Counted from the first letter of the stretch, positions 26,269 to 35,466 are shown. The stretch is DNA of 40,501 nt from Bacillota bacterium (GCA_030526045.1 JAUNDN010000007.1:1-40501); one strand, 5' to 3'. Numbers and translations: made by a program. The notes: generated from the sequence alone by a model not told the origin.

Positions 26269-26780
26269 ATGGAACAAGAAAAAAGCTTTTTCAGGACAGT
26301 GTGTAACCTTGCCGTTCCGGTAGCACTTCAATCTATGCTTCAGGCATCCTTCAGTATCATTGATCAGATTATGATCGGACTGGCAGGTATTTTTACGGTT
26401 TTGCAGGATCATTGCTGCTTTCCGTTTTCATTGTCCTTACCAGGTCATACTATGTGAAGCTTTATCAGGTAGAGGAGTCGGTAAAGTATCTGACAAAACA
26501 AATATTGATCGCCTATGCAGTGATTGCACCGTTTAAGGTACAGAATATGATCGTGAGCGGAGGAATCATAAGGAGCGGAGGAAGGACCAAATACGTGATG
26601 CTGATCGATCTGATCGGAACCTGGCTGTTTGGTGTTCCTCTCGGACTTTTGGCAGCGTTTGTGCTTGAGCTGTCAATTCCCTATGTTTACTTTATTCTTT
26701 CTCTGGAGGAGTGTATCCGGTTCGGGATATCGCTGATCGTGTTGAAAAGAAAAAAATGGATGCAGAGTCTCAACGCATAA
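26269..26780 (+). pseudogene. MATE-family efflux transporter, middle deleted
   Basis: The ATG at 26269 has AGGAGG. The first 34 residues (FFRTVCNLAVPVALQSMLQA, SIIDQIMIG) are a standard MATE N-terminus. The frame then goes astray at about 26380-26400, and a different frame continues with the C-terminal MATE half: LLLSVFIVLTRSYYVKLYQV, APFKVQNMIVSGGIIRSGGR, TKYVMLIDLIGTWLFGVPL. About 250 or more of the usual 450 residues are missing. MATE proteins export drugs using Na+ or H+ gradients; this one cannot be functional. It lies 106 bp upstream of the ABC-F gene. Confidence 0.85.
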
Positions 26781-26886
26781 GGAATTGAACGAAAAGGAAG
26801 AGAGTAGAAAACAGATCATGATGAAAAAAATTGGCAGAGCAAGAAGAGATATGTCAAGAAAAAGATAGAAGGGTAAGTACGGTAAG

Positions 26887-28788
26887 ATGAGATATCAGAT
26901 CAAACATGCGTTGGTACAATATGCTGCAGATACCATACTGGAGGATGTGAATTTTGAAATTCATGATAAAGAAAAAATTGCAGTAGTAGGAAGAAACGGT
27001 TGCGGTAAAACTACATTATTGAAGCTGATTGCAGGGGACATCAAGATGAGTAATCCGGATAGCGACGAGGAATGCGGAATTGTGATGGCGGGAAAGCAGG
27101 AAATAGGTTATCTGCGACAGGTCAGCTTTACCGACGGAGAAATTACGGTGGAGGAAGAAATCAGGAAGACCTTTGCGCCTGTTTTTGCCTGTGAGGAAAG
27201 AATGGCAGAAATTGAACAGGCACTTCATCGGGGAGAGGAAGCTCCGGAGCTGCTATACGAATATGATAATCTGCAAAAAAGGATGGAGGCGCAAAGGGGC
27301 TATACCTGGCGCAGGGATATGGAGATTATGTTTCAGCAGTTCGGATTCCCGTTAGAGGATCTGAAGCGTCCGATCGGAAGCTTTTCGGGCGGGCAGCAGA
27401 CAAAGGTGGCATTCATCAAGTTGTTGCTTGGCAGGCCGGATATTATGCTGCTGGACGAACCGACAAACCATTTGGATCTGCCAACGATCGAGTGGCTGGA
27501 GGAGTATTTAAAAAATTATGACAAGGCTGTGGTCGTTGTTTCCCATGACCGAATGTTTCTGGACAGAGTCATTGATGTGACTTATGAAATAGAATATCAT
27601 CAGCTGAAGAGATATCCGGGCAATTATACTGCCTTTTTAAAGCAGAAGGAAGAAAATCTGATCAAACAGACAAAGGACTATGAGGAGCAGCAAAAGGAAA
27701 TAAAGCGTCTGAATGACTGGATTGAGAAATGGAAAAATACACCTACAAAGGTGGCTGCCACACGTTCAAAGAGAATGGCCATTGAACATATGGTTAAAAT
27801 AGAAAAGCCCAGACGTTTTGACACAAAAACCTTTCATGCCATGTTTACGCCGAGAATAGAAAGCTATACGGATGTTTTGTCCGTCAAAAATTTAAAAATC
27901 GGTTACGATAAAGAATTGAGTCAGATATCCTTTGAATTGAAAAAGGGGGATCGGCTTGCAATCGTAGGCGAAAACGGAAAGGGAAAATCCACGTTGCTGA
28001 AAACGCTGATCGGCATGATAAAACCCTTGGGGGGAAGCTTTGCATTCGGTCCCAATGTAGAGTGGGGATATTTTGACCAGCAAAAAGCGGTGGTGAATGA
28101 TGCAGATCCGGACCAGACAGTTCTTGACAATTTCTGGGAAGCATATCCGAAGCTGCTTCGTGAGGAAATAAGAAGCGCTCTGGGAAGCTTTTTGTTTTCC
28201 CAGGAGGAAGTGATGAAGAAAATGGGGCAGCTTTCCGGAGGAGAGAAGGTGAGACTGGCCCTGTGCAAGATGTTCCAGACAAGACCGAACCTTTTGATTC
28301 TGGATGAACCCACAAATCATATGGATCTGCCCGGAAAAGAGGCATTGGAGCAGATGCTGCTCGGTTTCCCGGGAACTGTTTTGTTTGTCTCCCATGATAG
28401 ATATTTTGTTAAGCAGGTGGCTACCGGAATTCTGGAATTTGATAAGACAGATGTTAAGCGGCCGGATACAAAGCCGGGACGACAGGAACCTACCTTACAG
28501 GATATATTTGATAAAAAATCATATTATAATCCGGGGAAAATGAAATCCAGACTGGTAAAACAGCTCGAAAAATATGAAAAACAGCTGGCAGACAGTGAAG
28601 AAAACACTGCTTCACTAAAGATGCAGCTTTTGGACCCGGCACTTGCATCAGATTATCAGAAGCTGATGGAGTTACAGAAGCAGATAGAGGAAGAGGAACA
28701 CAAACAGGAAACCTTATTGGAGAGAATGCTGGAAACGGAGACAGATTTGGAAGAGCTTCGGGAAAAAGAGAGAGAAAAACAGGAATAA
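26887..28788 (+). CDS. ABC-F family ATPase (ribosome-associated type)
   Basis: 633 residues with two ABC domains and no transmembrane helix. Domain 1: Walker A GRNGCGKTT (35-43), signature FSGGQQTKVAF, Walker B LLLDEPTNHLDL. Domain 2: Walker A GENGKGKST, signature LSGGEKVRLAL, Walker B LLILDEPTNHMDL. The linker (about 255-300) has QTKDYEEQQKEIKRLNDWIE, the P-site tRNA interaction region of ABC-F proteins. The C-terminal extension (about 540-633) is a coiled coil rich in Glu/Lys. ABC-F proteins act on ribosomes in translation control or in antibiotic protection; the subtype cannot be read reliably. Its start codon follows a poor ribosome site (GTACGGTAAG). Confidence 0.92.
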   Translation: MRYQIKHALVQYAADTILEDVNFEIHDKEKIAVVGRNGCGKTTLLKLIAGDIKMSNPDSDEECGIVMAGKQEIGYLRQVSFTDGEITVEEEIRKTFAPVFACEERMAEIEQALHRGEEAPELLYEYDNLQKRMEAQRGYTWRRDMEIMFQQFGFPLEDLKRPIGSFSGGQQTKVAFIKLLLGRPDIMLLDEPTNHLDLPTIEWLEEYLKNYDKAVVVVSHDRMFLDRVIDVTYEIEYHQLKRYPGNYTAFLKQKEENLIKQTKDYEEQQKEIKRLNDWIEKWKNTPTKVAATRSKRMAIEHMVKIEKPRRFDTKTFHAMFTPRIESYTDVLSVKNLKIGYDKELSQISFELKKGDRLAIVGENGKGKSTLLKTLIGMIKPLGGSFAFGPNVEWGYFDQQKAVVNDADPDQTVLDNFWEAYPKLLREEIRSALGSFLFSQEEVMKKMGQLSGGEKVRLALCKMFQTRPNLLILDEPTNHMDLPGKEALEQMLLGFPGTVLFVSHDRYFVKQVATGILEFDKTDVKRPDTKPGRQEPTLQDIFDKKSYYNPGKMKSRLVKQLEKYEKQLADSEENTASLKMQLLDPALASDYQKLMELQKQIEEEEHKQETLLERMLETETDLEELREKEREKQE

Positions 28789-28789
28789 G

Positions 28790-28818
28790 GTATAAAATGC
28801 CTTCTTTTACAGATACTA
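28790..28818 (+). promoter_or_regulatory. Candidate forespore sigma-F/sigma-G promoter of spoVT
   Basis: GTATA (28790-28794), 17-base spacer, GATACTA (28812-28818), close to the sigma-G pattern GHATR and CATWHTA. Transcription would start about 40 bases before the ATG at 28866. spoVT is a known sigma-G gene in Bacillus. Only one six-or-seven base match on each side supports this, so it is a candidate. Confidence 0.45.
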
Positions 28819-28865
28819 GGGTTACGAAAAGCTTAAGAAAAATTTGTAAACGGAGGCAGTATTAT

Positions 28866-29411
28866 ATGAAAGCAACAGGCATAGTGCGTAGGATAGATGA
28901 TTTGGGCCGTATTGTCATTCCGAAGGAGATCAGACGGACACTTCGCATCAGAGAATCAGACCCGCTGGAGATATTTACAGACAGAGAGGGAGAGATCATC
29001 CTAAAGAAGTATTCTCCGATCGGTGAGATGAGTACCTTTGCAAAACAGTATGCGGAAAGCTTAGCGCAGGCATCGGGAAGAACGGCGTTGATCGCAGACA
29101 GAGACCAGTTTATAGCAGTATCAGGCGGATATAAAGGCATTCTCGGGAAGTCTATCAGTAAGGAGCTCGAGGAAAGGCTGGGAAAACGGGAAACGGTGAT
29201 GGCATCTAAGGGAGAACCGGGCTTTATTCCGATTGCCCAGGACGTTACGGATGAGTTTGCCCAGGAGGCAATCTATCCGATCATCTGCGAAGGAGATATC
29301 ATTGGCGGAGTAGTTCTGATTGATAATGGAGAAAAAGGGAAAATGGGAGAAGTGGAGCAGAAGCTCCTGCAATCCGCAGCAGGCTTTCTGGGAAGACAGA
29401 TGGAGCAGTAA
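28866..29411 (+). CDS. spoVT: Stage V sporulation regulator SpoVT
   Basis: 181 residues from the ATG at 28866, with GGAGG upstream; the family is about 178 long. The N-terminal AbrB/MazE swapped-hairpin DNA-binding domain (KATGIVRRIDDLGRIVIPKE, RRTLRIRESDPLEIF) is followed by a C-terminal GAF-like domain (about 55-180, including IAVSGGYKGILGKSIS and GDIIGGVVLID). SpoVT modulates sigma-G-dependent genes in the forespore and affects spore germination. Its presence is the main evidence that the organism can sporulate. It is separated from the ABC-F gene by 77 bases with a candidate forespore promoter, and a hairpin follows. Confidence 0.93.
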   Translation: MKATGIVRRIDDLGRIVIPKEIRRTLRIRESDPLEIFTDREGEIILKKYSPIGEMSTFAKQYAESLAQASGRTALIADRDQFIAVSGGYKGILGKSISKELEERLGKRETVMASKGEPGFIPIAQDVTDEFAQEAIYPIICEGDIIGGVVLIDNGEKGKMGEVEQKLLQSAAGFLGRQMEQ

Positions 29412-29430
29412 TTGAAGTAGCCGGTACAAT

Positions 29431-29468
29431 AATGCCACTGTTCGGATGACTGTTCGAACAGTGGCATT
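29431..29468 (+). terminator. Hairpin after spoVT
   Basis: AATGCCACTGTTCG (29431-29444) pairs perfectly with CGAACAGTGGCATT (29455-29468), 14 bp, with a 10-base loop. The T run is weak on either strand, but it sits between convergent genes and could serve both. Confidence 0.7.
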
Positions 29469-29485
29469 CTGCGTAGCTTTAGCAC

Positions 29486-30085
29486 TCATGTTCTGTACAT
29501 AATCAGTGCCTCACGGCAGGGATAGCACCCCATTTCATAATAGCCCTTTGTAGTCCGGTTTAACCGTTCCATGGTTACGGAACGGTTTGCTTTTTTGGGA
29601 CAGTCATAGAGAAACTGAATCTCGTCAGTTTGATATTCCTCATCAAATTCGGGATCATCCTCCTCCTCAAAATACGGATCAAAGAGCAGAACCCTGTCTT
29701 TCGCAATATCGGTGAGCAGAACGTAATGAGGCACTTCCAGAAAAAGTCGAAGTAATACAACACCGCCCTTTTCAAGAGCACAAGTAATCCGGCTGCCGGG
29801 TTCAAGAACGACGTCATCACCTGTAATAAAGTCACAATGAAGAGGGAACTTTTTGACTTCGGAAAAGTGATTGAGCCAGCTGGCAATATAATTCATAGCT
29901 GCCGGTGAGGTGCCTCGTTTACAGATTTCCCCGGCTTCATTATAAGAGTCCATGCAGTAAAGCATGATAAATTTAACCATATCGGGATATATTTCTTCCC
30001 GGTCGAACAAATAGCGAATTCCGTTCAGTAACGTGACAGGACCGCAATCATATTCAGATGTCTGGTAGTTCAATAAGTTTTTCAT
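29486..30085 (-). CDS. C39-like (papain-fold) peptidase-like protein, orphan
   Basis: 199 residues, no signal peptide. It starts NLLNYQTSEYDCGPVTLLN, with the candidate nucleophile Cys14 set like the C39/bacteriocin-peptidase motif DCGP. The candidate His120 is in EVPHYVLLTDI and the candidate Asp136 in RVLLFDPYFE, giving the order Cys-His-Asp of C39 folds. C39 proteases cleave double-glycine leaders of peptides exported by ABC transporters, but here there is no ATPase or peptide gene nearby, so it may have another peptidase or acyltransferase role. It is divergent from the PLP-enzyme operon, and both genes seem to share a promoter region. Confidence 0.65.
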   Translation of the reverse strand: MKNLLNYQTSEYDCGPVTLLNGIRYLFDREEIYPDMVKFIMLYCMDSYNEAGEICKRGTSPAAMNYIASWLNHFSEVKKFPLHCDFITGDDVVLEPGSRITCALEKGGVVLLRLFLEVPHYVLLTDIAKDRVLLFDPYFEEEDDPEFDEEYQTDEIQFLYDCPKKANRSVTMERLNRTTKGYYEMGCYPCREALIMYRT

Positions 30086-30150
30086 TCTGTAATCATCCCC
30101 ATTGTAAAATGCCCCAAGTGTATATTGCCGGAAGCCTGCAAAGTGATTGT

Positions 30151-30180
30151 AATATACTCCCCTACATAGTTATTTGTCAA
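30151..30180 (-). promoter_or_regulatory. Sigma-A promoter of the C39-like gene
   Basis: On the minus strand TTGACA (plus 30180-30175), 18-base spacer, TATATT (plus 30156-30151). The leader is about 58 bases. The -35 box overlaps that of the divergent promoter at 30174-30179. Confidence 0.55.
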
Positions 30181-30202
30181 GATAATAGAAAAAGAGTATG
30201 AT
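30174..30202 (+). promoter_or_regulatory. Sigma-A promoter of the cystathionine lyase/synthase operon
   Basis: TTGTCA (30174-30179), 17-base spacer, TATGAT (30197-30202). A start near 30209 gives a leader of about 130 bases. No SAM riboswitch, T-box or other known leader could be recognised in it. Confidence 0.7.
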
Positions 30203-30230
30203 ATAGGTATTGCCTATAGCCAGTGGTATT
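30203..30230 (+). promoter_or_regulatory. Palindrome and repeat at the transcription start, possible operator
   Basis: ATAGG-TATTG-CCTAT (30203-30217) lies across the predicted start site, and TAGGTATT (30204-30211) is the reverse complement of AATACCTA found at 32761-32768 just after the cysK promoter. A further GGTATT-containing piece spans 30215-30230. Position over the start suggests repression, perhaps by a CymR-type sulfur regulator; this is inference. Confidence 0.4.
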
Positions 30231-30341
30231 TTTTTCATATTAACACCTTTTATTAAGTCATTGCTATACTTAAGAGCATAGACACAGAAAATCACAGGTA
30301 GAAGAGAAAACAGAAACGGGAGAAAAAGGAGGAGAAAAGCT

Positions 30342-31493
30342 ATGGCATATACAGTAGAAACAAAATGTCTCCATCAGGAGGATTCCGATAACATCGAAAA
30401 TGCATACGGGGCAATCAGCTTTCCCATTTATCAGACGGCAACATTTGCGCACAGAGGAGTGGGAGAAAGCACAGGCTATGATTATTCCAGACTGCAGAAT
30501 CCCACTAGAGAACAACTGGAAAAAACCGTTGCATCTTTGGAAAAGGGAATTGATGCCATAGCATTTTCCAGTGGGATGTCAGCGATTGCGGCAGTGATGG
30601 AGCTGTTCCGGCCGGGAGACCACGTGATTGCAGATGCAGATTTATACGGTGGAAGTGTAAGGCTTTTTCAAAAAATCAGTGAAAAGAACGGAATTGTTTT
30701 TTCACGGGCAGACTTAAGCAGTGAGGATGTGCAGCAATACATTACAGAAAACACAAAGGCAATTTATATAGAAACCCCTACTAATCCCATGATGCATGTA
30801 ACAGATATAAGAAAGCTCAGCGAAATTGCCAAAGCGCATCAGCTTCTTGTGATCGTTGACAATACCTTTATGTCACCTTACTTTCAAAATCCCTTGGAGC
30901 TTGGCGCAGACATTGTTGTTCACAGCGGCACAAAATATTTGAATGGACACAATGATGTGATAGCAGGCTTTACAGTGACGGCAGATCAGGAGCTTGCAGA
31001 GAAACTCAGATTCATTTTTAAGACCACCGGTGCCTGTCTTGCTCCCTTTGACAGCTGGCTGGTGCTCAGGGGTATCAAGACGCTGGCGCTCCGCATGGAA
31101 AAGGCACAGGAAAATGCCGTGAAGCTTGCGAGATGGCTGGAAGGGAAAAAGCAAGTTACAAAGGTGATTTATCCGGGACTTGAAAGTCATCCGGGGTATG
31201 AACTTATGAAAAGGCAGAGCCGGGGATTTGGCGCAATGATCACATTCGAAGTTAAGAGCAGTGATCTTGCAAAATCGATTTTGCGCAGGGTGAAATTGAT
31301 TCAATTTGCAGAGAGTCTTGGAGGAACGGAAACTCTGATCACCTATCCGGTTACCCAGACCCACGCAGATGTCCCGGAAAAGGAACGGGAAAAAAATGGA
31401 ATCACAGATCGGATTCTTCGTATTTCCACGGGAATTGAGGGCGCAGAGGATTTGATTAGGGATCTGGAACAGGCATTTGAGGCAGATGAATAG
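30342..31493 (+). CDS. Cystathionine gamma-synthase/gamma-lyase family PLP enzyme
   Basis: 383 residues of the Cys/Met metabolism PLP family (fold-type I). Markers include the PLP-phosphate Tyr/Arg region YDYSRLQNPTREQLE, SSGMSAIAA (about 76-84), IVDNTF with the PLP Asp (173), and SGTKYLNGHNDVIAG with Schiff-base Lys198. The C-terminal SLGGTETLITYP is the substrate-selectivity stretch. Members add or remove sulfur on homoserine esters or cystathionine; the sequence does not decide between gamma-synthase, gamma-lyase and O-acetylhomoserine sulfhydrylase. The next gene, a MalY-type lyase, is 18 bp away, so the two are an operon. The site GGAGG precedes the ATG. Confidence 0.88.
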   Translation: MAYTVETKCLHQEDSDNIENAYGAISFPIYQTATFAHRGVGESTGYDYSRLQNPTREQLEKTVASLEKGIDAIAFSSGMSAIAAVMELFRPGDHVIADADLYGGSVRLFQKISEKNGIVFSRADLSSEDVQQYITENTKAIYIETPTNPMMHVTDIRKLSEIAKAHQLLVIVDNTFMSPYFQNPLELGADIVVHSGTKYLNGHNDVIAGFTVTADQELAEKLRFIFKTTGACLAPFDSWLVLRGIKTLALRMEKAQENAVKLARWLEGKKQVTKVIYPGLESHPGYELMKRQSRGFGAMITFEVKSSDLAKSILRRVKLIQFAESLGGTETLITYPVTQTHADVPEKEREKNGITDRILRISTGIEGAEDLIRDLEQAFEADE

Positions 31494-31511
31494 GTAGGAA
31501 GGAAGAAGCAA

Positions 31512-32696
31512 ATGGCAGAGAGAAATCTGGATTTTGATAAAGTAATTGAAAGAGACAATACGAATTGCCTGAAATACGATTTCAGGGTGGCAAGAGGGAT
31601 GCCGGCTGATATTCTCCCTCTCTGGGTGGCAGATATGGATTTTCAGATATCCTCCTACATTCAGGATGCGATAGAAAAGCAGGTGAGGCACGGAATCTAT
31701 GGGTATAGTGAGGCGGGAAATGAATATTTTGAGACGGTCAGTTCCTGGCTAAGGCAGCAGCATGGCTGGGAAGTAGAACGGCAGTGGCTGGTGAAAACAC
31801 CGGGAGTTGTGTTTGCACTTGCTATGGCGGTAAAGGCATTTACCAATGTAGGAGATGGAGTATTGATTCAAAAGCCGGTTTATTATCCGTTTAGCGGTGT
31901 GATACTGGATAATAAGCGGAAGGTTGTGGATAATACACTGGTTTTGGGTGAGGATGGAAGATATCATATTGATTTTGAAGACTTTGAGGAGAAGGTGGTC
32001 AGTGAGAATGTGAAGCTGTTTTTCCTCTGTAATCCTCATAATCCGGTGGGAAGAGTCTGGGAAAGAGAGGAGCTTGAAAGGCTGGGAGATATCTGCTGCC
32101 GACATCATGTCATTGTGGTCAGCGATGAAATCCATTCTGATTTTGTATGGAAAGGAAAGCATCAGGTGTTTGCAAATCTGAAGGAAGAATATCGGGATAT
32201 TTCTGTTACCTGCACAGCGCCAAGTAAGACCTTTAATATTGCAGGGCTTCAGGTGTCAAATATTTTTATCCCGAATACGAGATTGCGTCACCAATTGAAA
32301 AGACAGCTGGATGCCAGTGGTTACAGCCAGCTGAACGCAGTCGGAATTGTTGCATGCGATGCAGCTTACCGGTATGGCCGGGAATGGTATAACGGAGTAT
32401 GCAACTACATTAAGGAAAACATTGAATATGTCGGAAGGTATCTGGAGGAAAATATTCCCGGTGTAAAATTGCTGAGGCCGGAAGGTACCTATCTTCTCTG
32501 GCTTGATTTCAGGGAACTCCATTTATCCGATGCGGCACTGGAGGACCTAATCATTAAGAAGGCAGGGCTGTGGCTCGACAGTGGAGCTATTTTCGGGGAT
32601 GCCGGGAAGGGCTTTCAAAGAATCAATGCTGCCTGCCCCAGAAAAATTCTTGAGAAAGCATTGAATAAACTGGAGGAGGCAGTTCTTTCACTTTAG
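31512..32696 (+). CDS. MalY/PatB-type cystathionine beta-lyase (PLP aminotransferase fold)
   Basis: 394 residues. Typical MalY/PatB features are the opening DRDNTNCLKYD-like region, MPADILPLWVADMDF (about 30-44), NPHNPVGRVW (173-183), SDEIHSDFVW (204-213), and APSKTFNIAGLQ with Schiff-base Lys239. MalY/PatB cleave C-S bonds of cystathionine, cysteine or S-conjugates to thiol, pyruvate and ammonia, and E. coli MalY also binds MalT. Here it follows the gamma-synthase/lyase gene by 18 bp, so the pair may interconvert sulfur between homocysteine, cystathionine and cysteine, or split cysteine S-conjugates. Confidence 0.88.
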   Translation: MAERNLDFDKVIERDNTNCLKYDFRVARGMPADILPLWVADMDFQISSYIQDAIEKQVRHGIYGYSEAGNEYFETVSSWLRQQHGWEVERQWLVKTPGVVFALAMAVKAFTNVGDGVLIQKPVYYPFSGVILDNKRKVVDNTLVLGEDGRYHIDFEDFEEKVVSENVKLFFLCNPHNPVGRVWEREELERLGDICCRHHVIVVSDEIHSDFVWKGKHQVFANLKEEYRDISVTCTAPSKTFNIAGLQVSNIFIPNTRLRHQLKRQLDASGYSQLNAVGIVACDAAYRYGREWYNGVCNYIKENIEYVGRYLEENIPGVKLLRPEGTYLLWLDFRELHLSDAALEDLIIKKAGLWLDSGAIFGDAGKGFQRINAACPRKILEKALNKLEEAVLSL

Positions 32697-32720
32697 ATAT
32701 TGCCAGATTTATAAAAGTGT

Positions 32721-32749
32721 TTGACAACGTCATAAAAGGAACGTATAAT
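32721..32749 (+). promoter_or_regulatory. Consensus sigma-A promoter of cysK
   Basis: TTGACA (32721-32726), exactly 17 bases, TATAAT (32744-32749), a perfect consensus match. The start near 32756 gives a leader of about 70 bases. Confidence 0.85.
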
Positions 32750-32760
32750 ATAAAACATAT

Positions 32761-32780
32761 AATACCTACTGAATAAGTAT
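32761..32780 (+). promoter_or_regulatory. Possible operator after the cysK promoter
   Basis: AATACCTACTGAATAAGTAT contains AATACCTA, the reverse complement of TAGGTATT at the start site of the 30342 operon, and the ends ATAC and GTAT (32762-32765, 32777-32780) form a short inverted repeat. It lies 11 bases after the -10 box. Confidence 0.35.
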
Positions 32781-32826
32781 GAAATAACAAAAACGTAAAT
32801 CAATGAAAAATTAGGAGGAAAAGAAA

Positions 32827-33765
<939 letters not shown>

Positions 33766-33784
33766 TTTTTTGTTTAGATAAATA

Positions 33785-33813
33785 TTGACATTTTAAAATG
33801 GTAACAGTACAAT
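33785..33813 (+). promoter_or_regulatory. Sigma-A promoter of the Dpp-type ABC operon
   Basis: TTGACA (33785-33790), 17-base spacer, TACAAT (33808-33813). Transcription would start about 50 bases before the ATG at 33871. Confidence 0.75.
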
Positions 33814-33870
33814 AAACTGACTATTTATATCAAACTAAAAGAGCATATCTCTTAATTGAGGAGGAACATT

Positions 33871-35466
33871 ATGAAAAAAGCAGCAAGATATATGCTGAGT
33901 CTTGTACTGACCGCTGCCCTTGTATTTGCAATGGTCGGATGCGCATCAGGCAACAAAGAAGGAGGCACGGTAAACATTGGAGTTACAGATTCCCTGGGGG
34001 GTGTAAATCCTTTTACAATTGACCAGACGGAGATTAATAAGTACGCGCTGGATTTGATCTTTTTACCGTTGATGGAGCTTGATCAGGATCTTAATTTCCA
34101 GGGAATGCTGGCGGATTCTGTTACCACCGAGGATAATATTAACTTTTTGGTGCATATTGATGATAAGGCAACCTGGTCAGACGGCAAACCGGTTACGGCA
34201 GAGGATGTGGCATATACGGTGCTGCGTTTAGCAAGTCCGGTTGTCAATAATACAACATTAATGCTCTATGCATTTGAAGGTGTCGGTGATGATGGCTTTG
34301 TGGAAAAGGGTGCGACCGGGATTGATGGTATTCAGGTGATTGATGATAAGACTGTTCAATTTACATCTAAATACCCGATGGCATTGACTACTTTCCAAAA
34401 TACCTATGCAAGATATCTGCACATCATGCCCAAGCATGTGATTGAGCAGTTCAGTGAGGAAGAACTGACCACTGCAGACTGGTTCAATCATCCGGATGTC
34501 ATCAGTGGACCTTATTTCCTTAAGGATTATGATAATGATCACTATATTTCCTATGAGGCGAATGTTGATTACTGGAAGGGAGCACCCAAGATTGAAAAGC
34601 TGAACTTTAAGATTGTGGATGCCAGCCAGATTTATTCCGGTCTTCAGTCAGGTGAAATTGATATTACCCATCATACTATGACGGCAATTCCTCAAGAGGA
34701 TTACGAGAGTATTGAAGCTCTTGAGAATGTAGAGGTAGTATATGGCTTACCGATTACCAATCAGTCAGCATTTATCCAGACCAAAAACATTCCGGATGCC
34801 AGGGTACGTCAGGCACTTTTGTATGCTATTGACAGGCAGCAGCTGGTAGATCAGCTTTTGAAGGGACATGGAGAGGTGGTTGACGGATTCCTTTCCTCAG
34901 CAAGTCCGTTCTATGATGACAGTATTACACCTTTTTCCTATGATCCTGAAAAGGCAAAGGAATTGCTTGCCGAGGCGGGCTGGGATGGCTCCAAGACACT
35001 TAAGTTCTTCGTAAACTCCGGTGATTCAACCTTTGTGAACGGTGCACAGGTTCTGGTAGCACAGTGGGCTCAGGTTGGTATCAACGTAGAAGTACAGACC
35101 GTAGATCTTGCAACGCTGATGACCAAAGCGGGAACAGACGAATATGATATTATGGCAGTTCAGTATACCTACGCGCCGGTGGATCCTTATCCCGATGTAA
35201 GCTGGCTCCTTAGTGGGGAAGACAGCTGGACCGGTTACAGTAGCGACGAGATCAATGCAGCACTGGAAGGTACACAGCAGACGAGTGATGTTGAGGAAAT
35301 TAAAGAGCTGTATTCTGTTGTAGACAAAAAGGTACAGGAGGATGTTCCCATGTTCTCTGTATATATTATCAGTGCACAGGGGGCAGTAAGCAAACGCTTA
35401 AGCGGAGCAAAGCCAAGTGTTTACGGTTTCTTTAACAATGTACAGAATTGGGAGATTGCTCAGTAA
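33871..35466 (+). CDS. Family 5 extracellular solute-binding lipoprotein (Dpp/Opp/Nik type)
   Basis: 531 residues from the ATG at 33871, which follows GAGGAGG; the TTG at 33856 overlaps that site. The signal peptide ends in the lipobox MVGC with the Cys lipidated. The body is a family-5 binding protein with LATPLME-like VKPVTAEDVAYTVLRL, the PARVRQALLYAIDRQQLV motif and FNNVQNWEIAQ at the end. The family binds di- and oligopeptides, nickel chelates, or peptide-like conjugates outside the cell. It is the first of five importer genes. Confidence 0.93.
   Translation: MKKAARYMLSLVLTAALVFAMVGCASGNKEGGTVNIGVTDSLGGVNPFTIDQTEINKYALDLIFLPLMELDQDLNFQGMLADSVTTEDNINFLVHIDDKATWSDGKPVTAEDVAYTVLRLASPVVNNTTLMLYAFEGVGDDGFVEKGATGIDGIQVIDDKTVQFTSKYPMALTTFQNTYARYLHIMPKHVIEQFSEEELTTADWFNHPDVISGPYFLKDYDNDHYISYEANVDYWKGAPKIEKLNFKIVDASQIYSGLQSGEIDITHHTMTAIPQEDYESIEALENVEVVYGLPITNQSAFIQTKNIPDARVRQALLYAIDRQQLVDQLLKGHGEVVDGFLSSASPFYDDSITPFSYDPEKAKELLAEAGWDGSKTLKFFVNSGDSTFVNGAQVLVAQWAQVGINVEVQTVDLATLMTKAGTDEYDIMAVQYTYAPVDPYPDVSWLLSGEDSWTGYSSDEINAALEGTQQTSDVEEIKELYSVVDKKVQEDVPMFSVYIISAQGAVSKRLSGAKPSVYGFFNNVQNWEIAQ

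Noticed and set aside
26818-26868. Short basic ORF (16 residues) before the ABC-F gene as an attenuation leader peptide
   Set aside because: No good ribosome site, no nearby hairpin pair, and the length is expected by chance in this purine-rich stretch.
30209-30341. Leader of the cystathionine-enzyme operon as a SAM riboswitch or T-box
   Set aside because: The leader is only about 130 bases, lacks the conserved cores of both classes and no terminator/antiterminator pair was seen.
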